NCBI GenBank assembly: GCA_963576735.1
Contig: OY755191.1
Coordinates: 13,855,608 to 13,919,607 of the forward strand
Source: Bedellia somnulentella
Lineage: Eukaryota; Arthropoda; Insecta; Lepidoptera; Bedelliidae
DNA: 64,000 bases
Reading direction: 5' to 3'
Every line of letters starts with the position of its first letter. Position 1 is the stretch's first letter. The notes under the pieces were generated by a model. That model ran no database searches. It had not been told where the DNA came from and was given only the letters and a program-made list of their open reading frames with translations. This document shows, in pieces, positions 52,070 to 62,626 of the stretch. Made by a program: the position numbers and the translations under genes.

Positions 52070-52150
52070 AAGATCATCGATCCCCATTTAATACGATCCT
52101 GGCAATCCTCTTGCATTTCATTCGCTTTTTATTCATATTAATACGTGAAG
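52070..52150 (-). repeat. RTE-1 relic (reverse)
   Basis: ATCGATCCCCATTTAATACG and ATCCTGGCAATCCTCTTGCA resemble the RTE-1 end with many changes. Confidence 0.4.
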
Positions 52151-52359
52151 CAAAAATGTTATATACCTTTATGCAAAAATTGCACTAGCAGGAGAGAATG
52201 AAATTTTCACTCATATAATTTATGCAGAGGAGCAGTGCAGCAAACCAATTTTCTTCTAAATAAATGCATAAAACTGCACAGTATGATTAAAGTTAGCTAA
52301 ATTCATCATTTATAATATATATTTAAGGAACCGAGTGATATAATGACTACTCAAACTCA

Positions 52360-52460
52360 AATGTTGATGCCGCATATCCCCGAAAGGATTGGCAGGGGAA
52401 CTAATACTTCTGATCATTGACATTGACTGAGACATTGTCACCTGAGGGTCAACCCTGAAA
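52360..52460 (-). repeat. SINE-B tail part (reverse)
   Basis: GCCGCATATCCCCGAAAGGA to GACATTGTCACCTGAGGG. It continues at 52768 after a MITE. Confidence 0.65.
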
Positions 52461-52463
52461 ATA

Positions 52464-52760
52464 GAGAACGGTAATAGGCATACTTATATCTTCTAACCCA
52501 TATTAAAATTTATTTCTGTCTCGCTCACACGATCGAATATTCGTATTTTGACATTTCTGATATATGAGAACACATGGTGATATTAGCGGAATCCAATGAT
52601 ACCTCCGTAGTTGTCGTTTGTTTCATCGAATAGAAAGCGTCAACATTTATATTATTCTATACAAATATCAGATGTCAAAATCCGAATATTTGATCGTGCG
52701 AGGGAGAAAGAAATGAATTTTAATATGGGTAGAAAGATATGTATGTTAATTTTCGTTCTC
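52464..52760. mobile_element. MITE with ~95-bp arms inside SINE-B
   Basis: Outer GAGAACG / CGTTCTC ends, then arms with CCCATATTAAAATT, CACACGATCGAATATTCG-like and ATTTTGACAT blocks in mirrored order. Confidence 0.65.
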
Positions 52761-52767
52761 GATGTGC

Positions 52768-52915
52768 AGAGTTGGACAGAGTATTCACGTGACAAGGGGC
52801 AGGCATATCGCCGTGTTGTACGAATACAATGTCACATGACTATGTACAACTCAGCCATGTGGGTTTCCTCACGATGTTTTCGTCATCGTTCACAAACGTG
52901 ATAAATCGCATATCC
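52768..52915 (-). repeat. SINE-B middle part (reverse)
   Basis: ATTCACGTGACAAGGGGCAG to GTTTTCGTCATCGTTCACAA. Confidence 0.65.
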
Positions 52916-53280
52916 AGGATATTGGGCGTGAACTTTTTTTTATTGTTTTGTGTCAGACTTTTTTTTATCAGACTTTCCTATAAATAAATAAGCGTTCCTT
53001 ACACCAAACAACAATTTCCTTCTTTCCTTCAAGACAACACAATAGTTGGTTTGTATGTGACACGTAACAATTGAAATGCCAAGAAACACATCATCACTGA
53101 ATATTTCTTTAGATGTGATATGAATAACACAACAGGGTTATACTCCGGAAGGAAAACGGTCCCAAATATACCTTTGTATTTTCGTAGAGGCTCTATTATG
53201 TCCAAGTTGGGGTTAAGATTGAATTCGGTTATCGAAATGTTTACCTGACTGGCGTATTACGAAATATTGGGTGTATTTAT
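52916..53280. other. unassigned stretch
   Basis: No gene or known repeat was recognised. Confidence 0.4.
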
Positions 53281-53528
53281 TTGCCGTGTAGTGCCGGCTT
53301 AGAATGTCGCTACCCCTTACTACCCACGGGTGTCGTAAGAGGCGACTAAGGGTATTGGGGCTTTTTATTGGATTTTTGGGCGATGTCGTAGGAGACCCAT
53401 CACCAAAAACCTTTATTTTACTGCCTTTTCCCCACTCAACTTCCAAAAGTGGCTGAGGAATTTTTAATTCCTTGGCTCTGGCTCCCCTTCTAGGGAATTA
53501 TAGCCGTGAGTATATGTATGTATATGTA
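53281..53528 (+). repeat. SINE-A (subfamily iii)
   Basis: GCCGTGTAGTGCCGGC head, TGTCGCTACCCC, ACGGGTGTCGTAAGAGG, tail (TATG)n. Confidence 0.85.
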
Positions 53529-53529
53529 T

Positions 53530-53692
53530 AGTTATTTTTAAGTGACGCGGTTGGAGACAGATCACCAACGATACTTAGTTTCTACCATCTCGTCCCCTAT
53601 TAACTCCCATATGTGGCTGAGAAGTTTCTTTATCTAAAACATTGGCTCTATGTTTTGGGATTTATGGTCGTGAGTATATTTATGGTTAATGC
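53530..53692 (+). repeat. older SINE-A, head missing
   Basis: GTGACGCGGTTGGAGACAG to GATTTATGGTCGTGAGTATA. It follows the previous copy directly. Confidence 0.6.
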
Positions 53693-53811
53693 CTTTTCAA
53701 AGAATCAATGGAATCAACATATGATTTTTATTTTTTATTTTAACTTGGATCAATATGATGTCGGCGCTTTGTCCTTTATCAATTCGTACGTGGGCTATTG
53801 CTGACTTACTC

Positions 53812-53863
53812 ATCCGTACACTCACCGGAAGAAATGGGGTAGTGCTATTCTAAGCCGGCTCTG
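53812..53863 (-). repeat. SINE-A head fragment (reverse)
   Basis: CGTACACTCACCGGAAGAAA to GCTATTCTAAGCCGGC. Confidence 0.65.
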
Positions 53864-54279
53864 TGGGAACAGCAAAGTTATACTAGCTAGTACACCCTGC
53901 TGCGTACCAACTTTGAATTTGTACTTATGCTTAGCTAGAGAAACATTTTGATACCGCGATGTACGATTTTGTATGACGCTGCTAGTATGCGAGTGAGTTC
54001 GCCGTCTAGCGGTCGCCACAGCTCTACACAGCATAAAGCCTGATAAAGCAGGATATTTATTCAAAGGTTTGCAATCAATGGCCGGTTTAAATACCACTCA
54101 GACTCACGTCTCGAGTATTGTTTTTGTCTCCTTTGATAAGTTAGCTTTAGCTTTGTCTACAAACGCTATTAGCGCTCTAAACATTTTGCTTATTTACCGA
54201 TGAAAATCTTCAGAATCATTTATATTCACTTTATAGCACTTTGGAAATATTAAATAAAGAGTAGTTCTCAATTCGTACC
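53864..54279. other. unassigned stretch
   Basis: No gene or known repeat was recognised. Confidence 0.4.
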
Positions 54280-54512
54280 TGCTTTGTATTGACGGCTTAG
54301 AATAACACTACCCCACCTCTATCCGTGGGTGTCGTGAGAGTCGACTAAGGGTTTTTAAGTTTTCAAAGAAGTTGTTGGGCGATGCGGTTGGAGAACATCA
54401 CCAATAACCTTTATTTACAATCTTCTCCCCACTCAAGTTCCAAAAGAATTTCGTATATTGAAGTTCTGGCTACCTTTTGTAGGGATATTTAGCCGTGAGT
54501 ATATAAATGTGA
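54280..54512 (+). repeat. SINE-A, diverged
   Basis: GCTTTGTATTGACGGCTTAG head, a shortened middle, end GCCGTGAGTATATAAATG. Confidence 0.65.
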
Positions 54513-54545
54513 GTGATGTTGGACCAGGGTAGTTTATTCGTGTCC

Positions 54546-54970
54546 CTCAAGCCATAATCCTCAAATTTTAAAACTTCATGAAATCAATTTTGATCAATGC
54601 TAAAAAATAGTGCATAAATAGTGCTAAATAGTGCCATAGGCCAGATAAATAGTGCTCTTATGGTTAAAAAGTTATAGCTAAAGTTAATTGAGGATTATGG
54701 CTTGAGGTTCAAGCCATAATCCTCATATCTGCAGCAAACAAACGGTGCGGCCTAGAGTCTAAGTTAAGGTTTCAGAAAATAGTGCATAAATAGTGCTCAC
54801 GTTATGCCAATTCCAAGAAGGAACCGTTCATTGGTTCCGGAGTTATTAAGGTTTCCTGATGAGGATTATGGCTTGAGGTTTTGAAAACCTCAAATATCTC
54901 CGTAATGTCTGCAGCTATTCGGTTGAAAGTTATGTCAAAAAATAGTGCGGAAATAGTGCTTCCGGATTAT
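54546..54970. repeat. tandem hairpin array with AATAGTGC motifs
   Basis: CTCAAGCCATAATCCTCAA (54546) pairs with TTGAGGATTATGGCTTGAG (54688-54706). Immediately after, TCAAGCCATAATCCTCA (54709) pairs with TGAGGATTATGGCTTGA (54860-54876). Each loop holds AAATAGTGC motifs in twos (54606, 54617, 54627, 54647; 54779, 54790), and a further pair lies outside at 54938 and 54951. Not coding. Confidence 0.75.
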
Positions 54971-55555
54971 AATTATTTCTATCCGATTTATTAAGCCCAA
55001 GTATCTAAATAAAAAGCATTAACTTTCACATACATTTCTGTCCAGGTACACTCCAGCAGAAAAGTGAAATGTGATGTTAATCCCCAAAAAAAGGTTACCT
55101 AGATTTACATAACGAAAAGATTTTTTGTGTTCCAAATTTATTGCCTACTACCGACTCTTAAATCCTTAAGCAAGTCTCAAACGACACCCACGAGATAAAA
55201 CAGGCGAGTTCTTAAATAAAGCATGTATTTACCTCGAATATGTTATGAAATGTTAAAAAAGAGGTAAAATTGTACTTTACTTGTTTTGCCAATCAGTCGT
55301 TTTCATGCTCAAAAATAATAATTTACCATAACTTGTTTTATATAAGTGCGGCCGTCATAAAATTTAAAATAAGATAAATATTTCACCGGATTATATAATT
55401 TTTATTTCCACCTCTGAAATTTACTGAGGTAATTATGTTCACGCCATTATTCACAATTAATATACCGACCAAAACTTTGCGTTATATATAACGAAACAAC
55501 TCTTTTTCTCTCGCATATGTAAATACACATTTTGAAAATTTTTATTACCGGTGTA
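54971..55555. other. AT-rich stretch, nothing recognised
   Basis: No gene or known repeat was recognised. Confidence 0.4.
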
Positions 55556-55788
55556 TTGGTAATGTTAGTAAAGGACAACCTCGGAGGATACATTTCAATC
55601 AAATAGAAAATGTTCTCAAAATGGCAGGTGTTGGAAATATGAAGAATAAAAGAGCATGTATGAAAAGATTGATGGATGTGAACGAAGCTAAAGAGATTTT
55701 CCAGGATCGTATAAAGTGGCGATCGATAGTCTCTGCCTACCTCAATGGGCCTAACGGCGTGAGTAATATGAACTAATGTATGTATGTA
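55556..55788 (+). pseudogene. RTE-1 3' end
   Basis: GGAGGATACATTTCAATCAA then the conserved KRACMKRLMDVNEAKE codons, then GCGATCGATAGTCTCTGCC and a GAGTAATATGAACTAATGTA tail. The first part is out of frame with the last. Confidence 0.75.
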
Positions 55789-55791
55789 AAG

Positions 55792-56163
55792 CAACCGTGA
55801 TAGCCCAGTGGGTAGAACACTCGGTTATCGTGCAAACGACTAGTGTTCAAATTCTGGGTCGGGCCTACACCAATTTGTCTTTTCTAAAGACATATGTGTG
55901 GTTAATTTATCATGTTTGTTAACGGTGAGGGAAAACATCGTGACGAAACCCACATGTCTGAGTTGTATTTAGTCATGTGACAGTGTATTCGTACAAAACG
56001 GCGATAGGCCTGCCCCCTATCACGTGAGTACACTGTCCATGCAAAACGTGGGTACTCTGAACACCAGGTGACAATGTCACGTGATGTTCAGAAGTATTAG
56101 TACCTCTGCCAACCCCTTCGGGGATATTCGGCGTGAACGTTTATGTTATGTTATGTATGTATG
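55792..56163 (+). repeat. SINE-B, complete reference copy
   Basis: Head with GTGATAGCCCAGTGGGTAGA (A box region) and TAGTGTTCAAATTCTGGG (B box region); body GTTAACGGTGAGGGAAAACA; CGTGAGTACACTGTCC; end block ACCTCTGCCAACCCC; tail GGCGTGAACGTTTATGTTAT. It is of the tRNA-derived class, so internal Pol III boxes are expected. Confidence 0.88.
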
Positions 56164-56309
56164 TATTGCAATCCGTGTTATTCAATTCTCCCGATATTTA
56201 TTTTATTAATTAAATAATTATATCATTTTACGTCTATTTTAACTTAAAACAATATAAACTTACTTAATCACGTCAGAATACTTGCCGCTTTATCGCAGAT
56301 ATAGCCTTA

Positions 56310-56665
56310 AAATATACTCAAACATTTACGCCGTACCTATATACCAGAAAGGGTGGTAGATGTACCTACCAATACTTGTGATAATAATGCAACGTTATGC
56401 TCAGAGTACCTACATTTTGCTAAGACAGTATACTCACTTGATAAGGGACAGGCCTGTCGCCACTTTGTAGCAATACACTATTACATACATAACTAAGTAC
56501 AAGTCAGCCCTGGAATTTCTCACAATTTGCCCCTTACACCGTTAAAAACTTTGATAAATTAACGATACACATGTATATAAAAAAACATTGGTGTAGGCGG
56601 CTCAAGATTTGAACGCGCATCTCCTGAATGAGAAGCCTTGTTTTTTTCTTCTGAGCTATCATTAT
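56310..56665 (-). repeat. old SINE-B (reverse)
   Basis: AAACATTTACGCCGTACC to the antisense head (AAGATTTGAACGCGC). Many changes. Confidence 0.6.
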
Positions 56666-56898
56666 CATTTTAAAAGACAACGATTCAAGTAAATATATTC
56701 GCTTGGTATCTCGGGAAATTAAATTACATTCGAATGAAGTATAATTTCCGAGTAAAACCTACAGTACAGCCGACTGGGGAGTGTAATCCTAACATTAAGG
56801 TGAAATTGAAGCTATCATATTAAATTGAACTGAATGGAGGCTTTGGTAGCGGCTTTTATAAAGTGATTAATATTATCAAAGGCACCAATATAAGCATA

Positions 56899-57184
56899 AT
56901 TTAAATCTTTTTGTTCATGAAAACCTCATGTGGTGATTATTCCTAATAAATAAAGGTAAGAAAAATTTCGACACAGGCGACTTCCGAATTAGTAAAAATT
57001 CGGAGGTAGGAAACGCAAACACTCCTTAAACGTGTAAAAGAAATAAAGGATAGAAGAATTTCGCGCTGACAGCCATTGAGACGGTGGCTCAATTGGCAGA
57101 GCGTCGGGGCGTATACCCGAGGTCGCGGGTTCGATTCCCGCCTGTGTCGAATTTTTTCTTTCCTTTATTTATTCTTTATTTAGT
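56899..57184 (+). repeat. SINE-C with 15-bp target duplication
   Basis: ACCAATATAAGCATA at 56884-56898 and 57185-57199. Same layout as 44312-44643: inverted end block, hairpin middle, tRNA-like part 57070-57149, AT-rich end. Confidence 0.88.
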
Positions 57185-57204
57185 ACCAATATAAGCATAT
57201 AATT

Positions 57205-57325
57205 TTAGACATATACAGAGATATGCTTACGGTTGTACAGCCTAAAAAGGGTAGCGAGGGCTTTAGAATTATAAAAAAGACATTCGTCAGCCGCTTTTGA
57301 GAATTGAATCTGGAAAAATAATGTA
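57205..57325 (-). repeat. SINE-A relic (reverse)
   Basis: CAGCCTAAAAAGGGTAGCGA and CGTCAGCCGCTTTTGAGAA. Confidence 0.45.
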
Positions 57326-57562
57326 AATTGTAATGGATTATATTTCTGAGCAGTTGTTTTTATTTTTAAAGGTGTATTTGTATCGTATCAAATTGCTTTC
57401 CTCATGCATCATTTTGAAACACGGAACAAACTTTAGGTTTGAGCATATTTCAAGGATATGGAAAATACAGTACCAATCCCATTGAAACACAATTAAATTA
57501 TATTTTTGAGTGATCAACCTTACTTTAAATTTAAATTTAAAGTAAATTAACATTAAAATTTG

Positions 57563-57815
57563 CCATGTAGTGTCGGCTTAGAATAACACTACCTCATTTC
57601 TACCCGTGGGCGATCGTAAGAGGCGACTAAGGGTATAGGGGCTTCTAAAGTGATTATTGGGCGATGTGGTTGGAGACCCGTCACCAAAAACATTTATTAA
57701 TTGTTACCATCTTTTCCCCAATCAACTTCCAAAAGTGGCTGAGGAATTTCTCATTCCAAAGCTCTGTCTACCCCGTTAAGGGATTTATAGTCGTGACTAT
57801 ATGTATGTATGTATT
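57563..57815 (+). repeat. SINE-A (subfamily ii)
   Basis: CCATGTAGTGTCGGCTTAGA head, CTACCCGTGGGCGATCG, GACTATATGTATGTATG tail. Confidence 0.85.
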
Positions 57816-57854
57816 TACTTTAAACTATAAAATAGGTTGTATAGATTATTTTAA

Positions 57855-57960
57855 TTTAAATCTTTTTGTTCATGAAAACCTCATATACTAATTAATAAAG
57901 AATAAATAAAGAAAAGAAAAATATTTTTTCCGACATATGCGGGATGCATTCTGCGGATCT
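57855..57960 (-). repeat. SINE-C end fragment (reverse)
   Basis: AAATCTTTTTGTTCATGAAA, then AATAAAGAATAAATAAAG, then CGACATATGCGGGAT. Confidence 0.6.
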
Positions 57961-58146
57961 GTGCAAATGTTTCTGTAATTAATTGAATAAAATACATGAT
58001 CATGTATTGTTCATTATACGGTATTACATTTTGTTCTTTCTGTAATGAGGAAAACAAAATCTTGCCATCTCAGACTAACTAAGATCTCAGACCAGTAACA
58101 AGGAGCAGTGACATAATGCCAATATATATATGGAGATGGAGCGTTC

Positions 58147-58170
58147 ATGTGTGTGTGTGTGTGTGTGTGA
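58147..58170. repeat. (GT)n microsatellite
   Basis: About eleven GT units. Confidence 0.9.
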
Positions 58171-58216
58171 GTTTGGGTAGAGCTGCTGGTATATATTTGA
58201 CAGATCATTTAATCAT

Positions 58217-58471
58217 TTGCCGTGTAGTGTCAGTTTAGAATAGCACTACCCCATTTCTTCCGGTGGGTGTACGTAAGAGGCGACTAACGGTATGGGGCTA
58301 TTAAGGGATTTTTGGGCGATGCGGTTGGAGACCAATCACCAACAACCTTTATTTTTACTATTTTTTCCCCACTCAAATTTCCAAAAGTGGCTGAGGAATT
58401 TCTAATTCTATTATTAGCTCTGGCTACCCCTTCCTGGGATTTATAGCCGTGAGTATATGTATGTATGTATC
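58217..58471 (+). repeat. SINE-A (subfamily i)
   Basis: GCCGTGTAGTGTCAGTTTAG head, CTTCCGGTGGGTGTACG, (TATG)n tail. Confidence 0.85.
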
Positions 58472-58966
58472 ATTTAATAGAAGTTGCATTTTAGGACATT
58501 AGTGTGTGTTTTTGATGTATGCAAATGTGTAGTTTTAAAGTACATAAAGTAGTACGTAAAATAATACAGTAAATCGGTATTACATATTGTAAATTTTATC
58601 GCCCAGTTAATATCCTTTACAAAAAGTACACAAACCTTAATTATACTTTTCTTTAGGCTAACATAATTAGTGTAATATGTCTGTATATATTTAGTAATCT
58701 TATTTTTTGTGAGTGACCATCCCGGGATTCGAACGCGAAACCAATTCATTCTTCATTTTTGTTATCCAGTACCTCTGTCTAACAGCTAGATGATGGAGGG
58801 AACATGATGAGATAATAATGAGTGTCTCAGAAAGCATTGCAAAATTTGAGATCCCCGCAGGCATTCGTCGGTTATTTAATATCGGCATATTATTGTTCAA
58901 TCAGTAAGAAAGATAACCAAAATGTATATCGGCGAGTTCCGTATAATAATATTTTCGATAATAATA
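58472..58966. other. unassigned, with a weak tRNA-like stretch
   Basis: About 58708-58795 in reverse has TAGCTGTTAGACAGAGG and GCGTTCGAATCCCGGG, like A and B boxes. Probably a degenerate tRNA-derived SINE head. Nothing else was recognised. Confidence 0.35.
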
Positions 58967-58969
58967 CAT

Positions 58970-59213
58970 ACATACATATACTCACGGCTATATTTCCCTA
59001 GAAGGGGTAACCAGAGATAAGGACTTATAAATTCCTCAGCCACTTTTGGAAGTTGAGTGGGGAAAAGATGGTAAAAATAAAGGTTTTTGGTGATGGGTCT
59101 CCAACCGCATCGCCGAAAAATCCAATAAAAAGCCCCAATACCCTTAGTCGCCTCTTACGACACCCGTCGGTAGAAAGGGGTAGCGACATTCTAAGCCGGC
59201 ACTACACGGCATC
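58970..59213 (-). repeat. SINE-A (subfamily iii, reverse)
   Basis: (CATA)n start, TACGACACCCGTCGG, GGTAGCGACATTC, end GCACTACACGGC. Confidence 0.85.
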
Positions 59214-59249
59214 AATTATATTTTATTAATGATTCTAAAAGTTATAGAA

Positions 59250-59385
59250 TAATCACAAAAAGGGGTTCCCAGAGCTTTATACTAAGAAATTCCTCAGACA
59301 TTTTTGGAAATTGAGTGGTAAATATTTTGTAAATTAAAAGAACCGGCCACATCGCCCACCCTGATTTCCCTCGTACGACATCAGA
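59250..59385 (-). repeat. SINE-A relic (reverse)
   Basis: AAAAAGGGGTTCCCAGAGCT, CCGGCCACATCGCCC and TCGTACGACATC. Confidence 0.45.
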
Positions 59386-59530
59386 AGCACGAGTGCAATT
59401 TTATCGTCAAGATATCGGTTAGAATGAGATTACAGTATACAATACTAAGTAAGTGCGAAAGAGATGGCTGGTTTATACCTCGCGATATCTAGTTAAAAGG
59501 TCGCTAGTACTAGCTATGCTGAGAGCAATA
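59386..59530. repeat. ~135-bp repeat with twin at 61741-61872
   Basis: Shares TAGAATGAGAT, CAGTATAC, ATACTAAGTAAGTGCG and GAGATGGCTG with 61741-61872. The edges are decayed. Confidence 0.6.
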
Positions 59531-59654
59531 ATGAGTTAGTTCTATTAAATTATATTATAACACAAAACAACTAACACAATAAACTGAATATTTATAAAAT
59601 AATTATGTGGCTACCATTTTAAGTAATATAAAGTAAAATTTCAGATAAAAAAAA

Positions 59655-59692
59655 AGCCTTTACCGCCGCACAAGAGAAGTGTTAAGGCTTTT
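59655..59692. other. short hairpin
   Basis: AAAAGCCTTTAC..GTTAAGGCTTTT. Not a bacterial-type terminator in this context; role unknown. Confidence 0.4.
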
Positions 59693-59814
59693 AATGTATT
59701 CATTCAGGAAATTCAACAACACAACTACATCACAGTTTAATAGCAAGAAGCGCGTCTGTAGTGTAACTGTCCCGAGAATGAATACACTTCCTTAGGTTTC
59801 TATCACCCTTCATC

Positions 59815-59931
59815 TATACTTATAATAAATCTGTAGAGAGGTCAATTCTGTACATGAAATATATTTTCAAAATAACTATCAGGTGGTGATTAGGGATCGA
59901 TACTGATGCCAAAAATGCAATCAGTAAAATT

Positions 59932-59965
<34 letters not shown>

Positions 59966-60775
59966 GGTTTGTATGCGCCTTATTGAAACAAAAACTACGC
60001 GACGGATTTTAACGAAACGTGGTACAATTATTTTTCATACTCCTGGGCAGGTTTTTGTATACTTTCCAGTAGAGTATTAAAGGGAAATTTTGGGAAATTT
60101 TGGGAAAACGGGAGAAGTTACTACATTTTTTAAGCTTCCGTCGCGTGTGCAGCCTTAATGGTTAAACTTACATAGAAATTATGTATGACGGAAATATTCT
60201 TCATAAAATTATCTAAAAAAAAATCCGTAACAGTTTATGTCTATCTTTTACGGTTGACTCACAATAACACGTGTAATTCCTGATAGCTTAGCAGTTCGGA
60301 ACATTCTGATTATATTTGTTTACTCTTACGTTTGTAATCCTCTCACTCGTAACATTATTACCTATTCAATAAAAAAAGAATCATAGAAATCGGTAGAGAA
60401 ACACCGAAATTATACATAAAATAAGCCATCGCGCCCGTGACCAAAACCGAATCGTTACTAATTTACATATAACATACTAGATGGCACCAGTAGTTGCATC
60501 CTACAACACGTAATGATTTATTTTTTAGATTGTTATAAATACTTCATAGCGTTTTATTCCAAAATTTGCTATTAAACGGAAATACTGAACCCTTCATTAA
60601 AGCGCATTAAAAATCACCAAACTACACTGTTTAGGGAGTGCTATAAATTTAATAAATTGAAAACATTGCGCTGAATTTCACAATGCTTGAGCAGTGACTA
60701 AAGAAAGAAACCTCAGATATTTAAAAAACAACGCTACCCGTGCGAAGCTGGGACGATCCACTATTTATAATAAAC
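59815..60775 (-). mobile_element. Helitron-like non-autonomous sequence
   Basis: Contains (GTCT)n at about 59935-59963, AAACTACGCGACGGATTTTA, and the end block ACCCGTGCGAAGCTGGGACG near 60736. These are common in moth Helitron-like repeats. Exact ends are unclear. Confidence 0.45.
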
Positions 60776-61275
60776 TGTCCAAATTCACGGACACTCTGGT
60801 AAGCGGAAGCGCTTATGAATGTAAGAAAGTAGTTTTTAAAATGTTATTGGACATGAGTTACGAGGACTGCGAGACACTGCTGAAAGTAACTAGTTAAACC
60901 TTTCCTCACACACACACACATACGCTCTCACACACACATACATACCCTCTCACACACACATACATACGCTCTCACGCACATATTCATACGCTCTCACACA
61001 CACGTACACACGTAGCACAGCTGCAGGACGTTTTACCTTATATTTATATTTTACCTTCATTCCCCTTTTATACTTGCATACTTTTTATTTTGTTTTAAAA
61101 CCTTTTTAAATAATGTGTAATATAGTTTTTAATTTTTTATTTTTAAATTTTGATTTATATGTGTTAAGTGAAATTGGTCCTCGCGATACAGGCTTACTAG
61201 GCTAAGCTTGCGAGGGCAATGTAAACTTAAATTGTAAATTTGTATTTTTAGCAAATAAAGATGTTTTTTTTTATC
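60694..61275 (+). pseudogene. unrecognised coding end plus 3' UTR-like sequence
   Basis: A 67-codon frame (60694-60897) ends YECKKVVFKMLLDMSYEDCE then LLKVTS. I do not recognise it; its first third is Helitron-like sequence. After the stop come (CA)n-rich tandem units (60903-61018), then a stem-loop (CCTCGCG..CTTGCGAGG, 61177-61217) and GCAAATAAAGATGTTTTTTT. The layout suggests the 3' end of a retrotransposed transcript or LINE. Confidence 0.4.
60903..61018. repeat. tandem (CA)n / CATACGCTCTCACA repeat
   Basis: About five units of 22-28 bp with ACATACGCTCTCACACACAC as core. Confidence 0.8.
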
Positions 61276-61345
61276 ATAGTTTACTTGAATATTACTGAAA
61301 CATTTCAGAAATTATCATTGATTACCATTCAACTTTATATTCGCG

Positions 61346-61660
61346 TAATTTGAATGGTTTTGTTCATGAAACGGAGGACACATGTAGATCAAATAGAAAA
61401 TGTGCTCAAAAAGGCAGGTGTCCGAAGTACGAAGAATAAAAGAGCATGTATGAAAAGATTGATGGATGTGAATGAAGCTAGAGAGGTTTGCCAGGATCGT
61501 ACAAAGTGGCGATCGATAGTCTCTGCCTACCCCAATGAGAACTAACGGCGTGAGAATATGTATGTATGTATGTTCATGAAAACCTCAAGTGGGGATCATC
61601 GGCGGGTTCGATCCCCGCCGGTGTCGAGGTTTTTTTCTTTCCTTTATTTATTTATATTCG
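61346..61660 (+). repeat. SINE-C split by an RTE-1 insertion
   Basis: TTTTGTTCATGAA before 61371 and TGTTCATGAAAACCTCAAGT after 61570, then CGGCGGGTTCGATCCCCGCC and the T-rich end. Compact form: most of the tRNA part is missing. Confidence 0.7.
61372..61570 (+). pseudogene. RTE-1 3' end with 11-bp target duplication
   Basis: TGTTCATGAAA at 61361-61371 and 61571-61581. The frame reads RRTHVDQIENVLKKAGVRST to IVSAYPNEN then TAA, and the tail is GAATATGTATGTATGTA. Only the last 60 codons remain (5' truncation), but these are undamaged. Confidence 0.85.
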
Positions 61661-61740
61661 CGATTCATAATTACAAAAATCTATAATCCCGTAATAACAA
61701 CAAAGCATAAGCAACAAGTATCTATACACAAACCAGTATA

Positions 61741-61872
61741 GCAAGCACGAGCGCTATTTTATCGACACGATAACGGTTAGAATGAGATGGCAGTATACGA
61801 TACTAAGTAAGTGCGTAAGAGATGGCTGCTTTATCCCACGCGATAACTAGTTTAAACACGGCTCGTGCTTGC
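61741..61872. mobile_element. ~132-bp MITE with GCAAGCACGAG ends
   Basis: GCAAGCACGAG (61741) and CTCGTGCTTGC (ends 61872) are exact inverses. Its twin is at 59386-59530. Confidence 0.65.
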
Positions 61873-61885
61873 CGTTCTGGTTCTT

Positions 61886-62626
61886 GCGTTATATGTAAGA
61901 ATAACTTTGAAAACTGTAAAACATATTCTACAAGTTCCTTGTGAACCCTCAATATATCAATTTCAACAGAAATAACGTATGGAATAAAAGAAGTGAATGT
62001 TATTGCGACAAATTAGATTTCGTTCACCGCTGTTCCTTACCATACATACATACCATACATACCGTTATTTTAATTTGTCTGTTTTCTGAGAGTTTATGCG
62101 AAACAAGACTAAAGAAGGGCTTAGGATTAACATCTAGATATCACGAGACACCCTTATAACTTATGACGGAATTGTTAATATAGATTTACTAAGAAGACGT
62201 GATAACATTTCGGTACCAACTAAATTAAATTAGTATTTTTTAGCTGAAGTGAAATCTGTTTTGTTTAACAAGCTTATTTCATAAAGCCGATAGGAAAAAA
62301 TAATAGATATCACGGCAAACTAAACGTATTCCTTTTGTTGTTTTAATTATAATGTGCAATTGTGAAAATCTTAGAAAATACTGTAGATACCTTTAGTTTT
62401 TTTTTAATTCGCATAACACGATAAGAATTGTTTGACGTGGTCATACGTAAATAGATTTGACTATAATCCTTACTTTCGATGTAGGTATGTCTATACAATG
62501 CATTTTTATACAATAAGACTGTTTATTTGCGCTGTTGCCCATATTCCTTACTCACTTTAAATCATGGGTATAAATCCGAAAAGGAGTCAATAGAGCTTTG
62601 AAATAAAATATCATTAAGGGAATATT
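61886..62626. other. unassigned stretch
   Basis: 62340-62395 (TTTTAATTATAATGTGCAAT, GAAAATCTTAGAAAATACT) repeats the sequence following the MITE at 21259-21302. Otherwise nothing was recognised. Confidence 0.4.

Noticed and set aside
59655..59692. Rho-independent-style terminator
   Set aside because: The genome is eukaryotic. The hairpin is short and not next to a gene.
60903..61018. CRISPR-like array
   Set aside because: It is a degenerate (CA)n-type tandem repeat without unique spacers, in a eukaryotic context.
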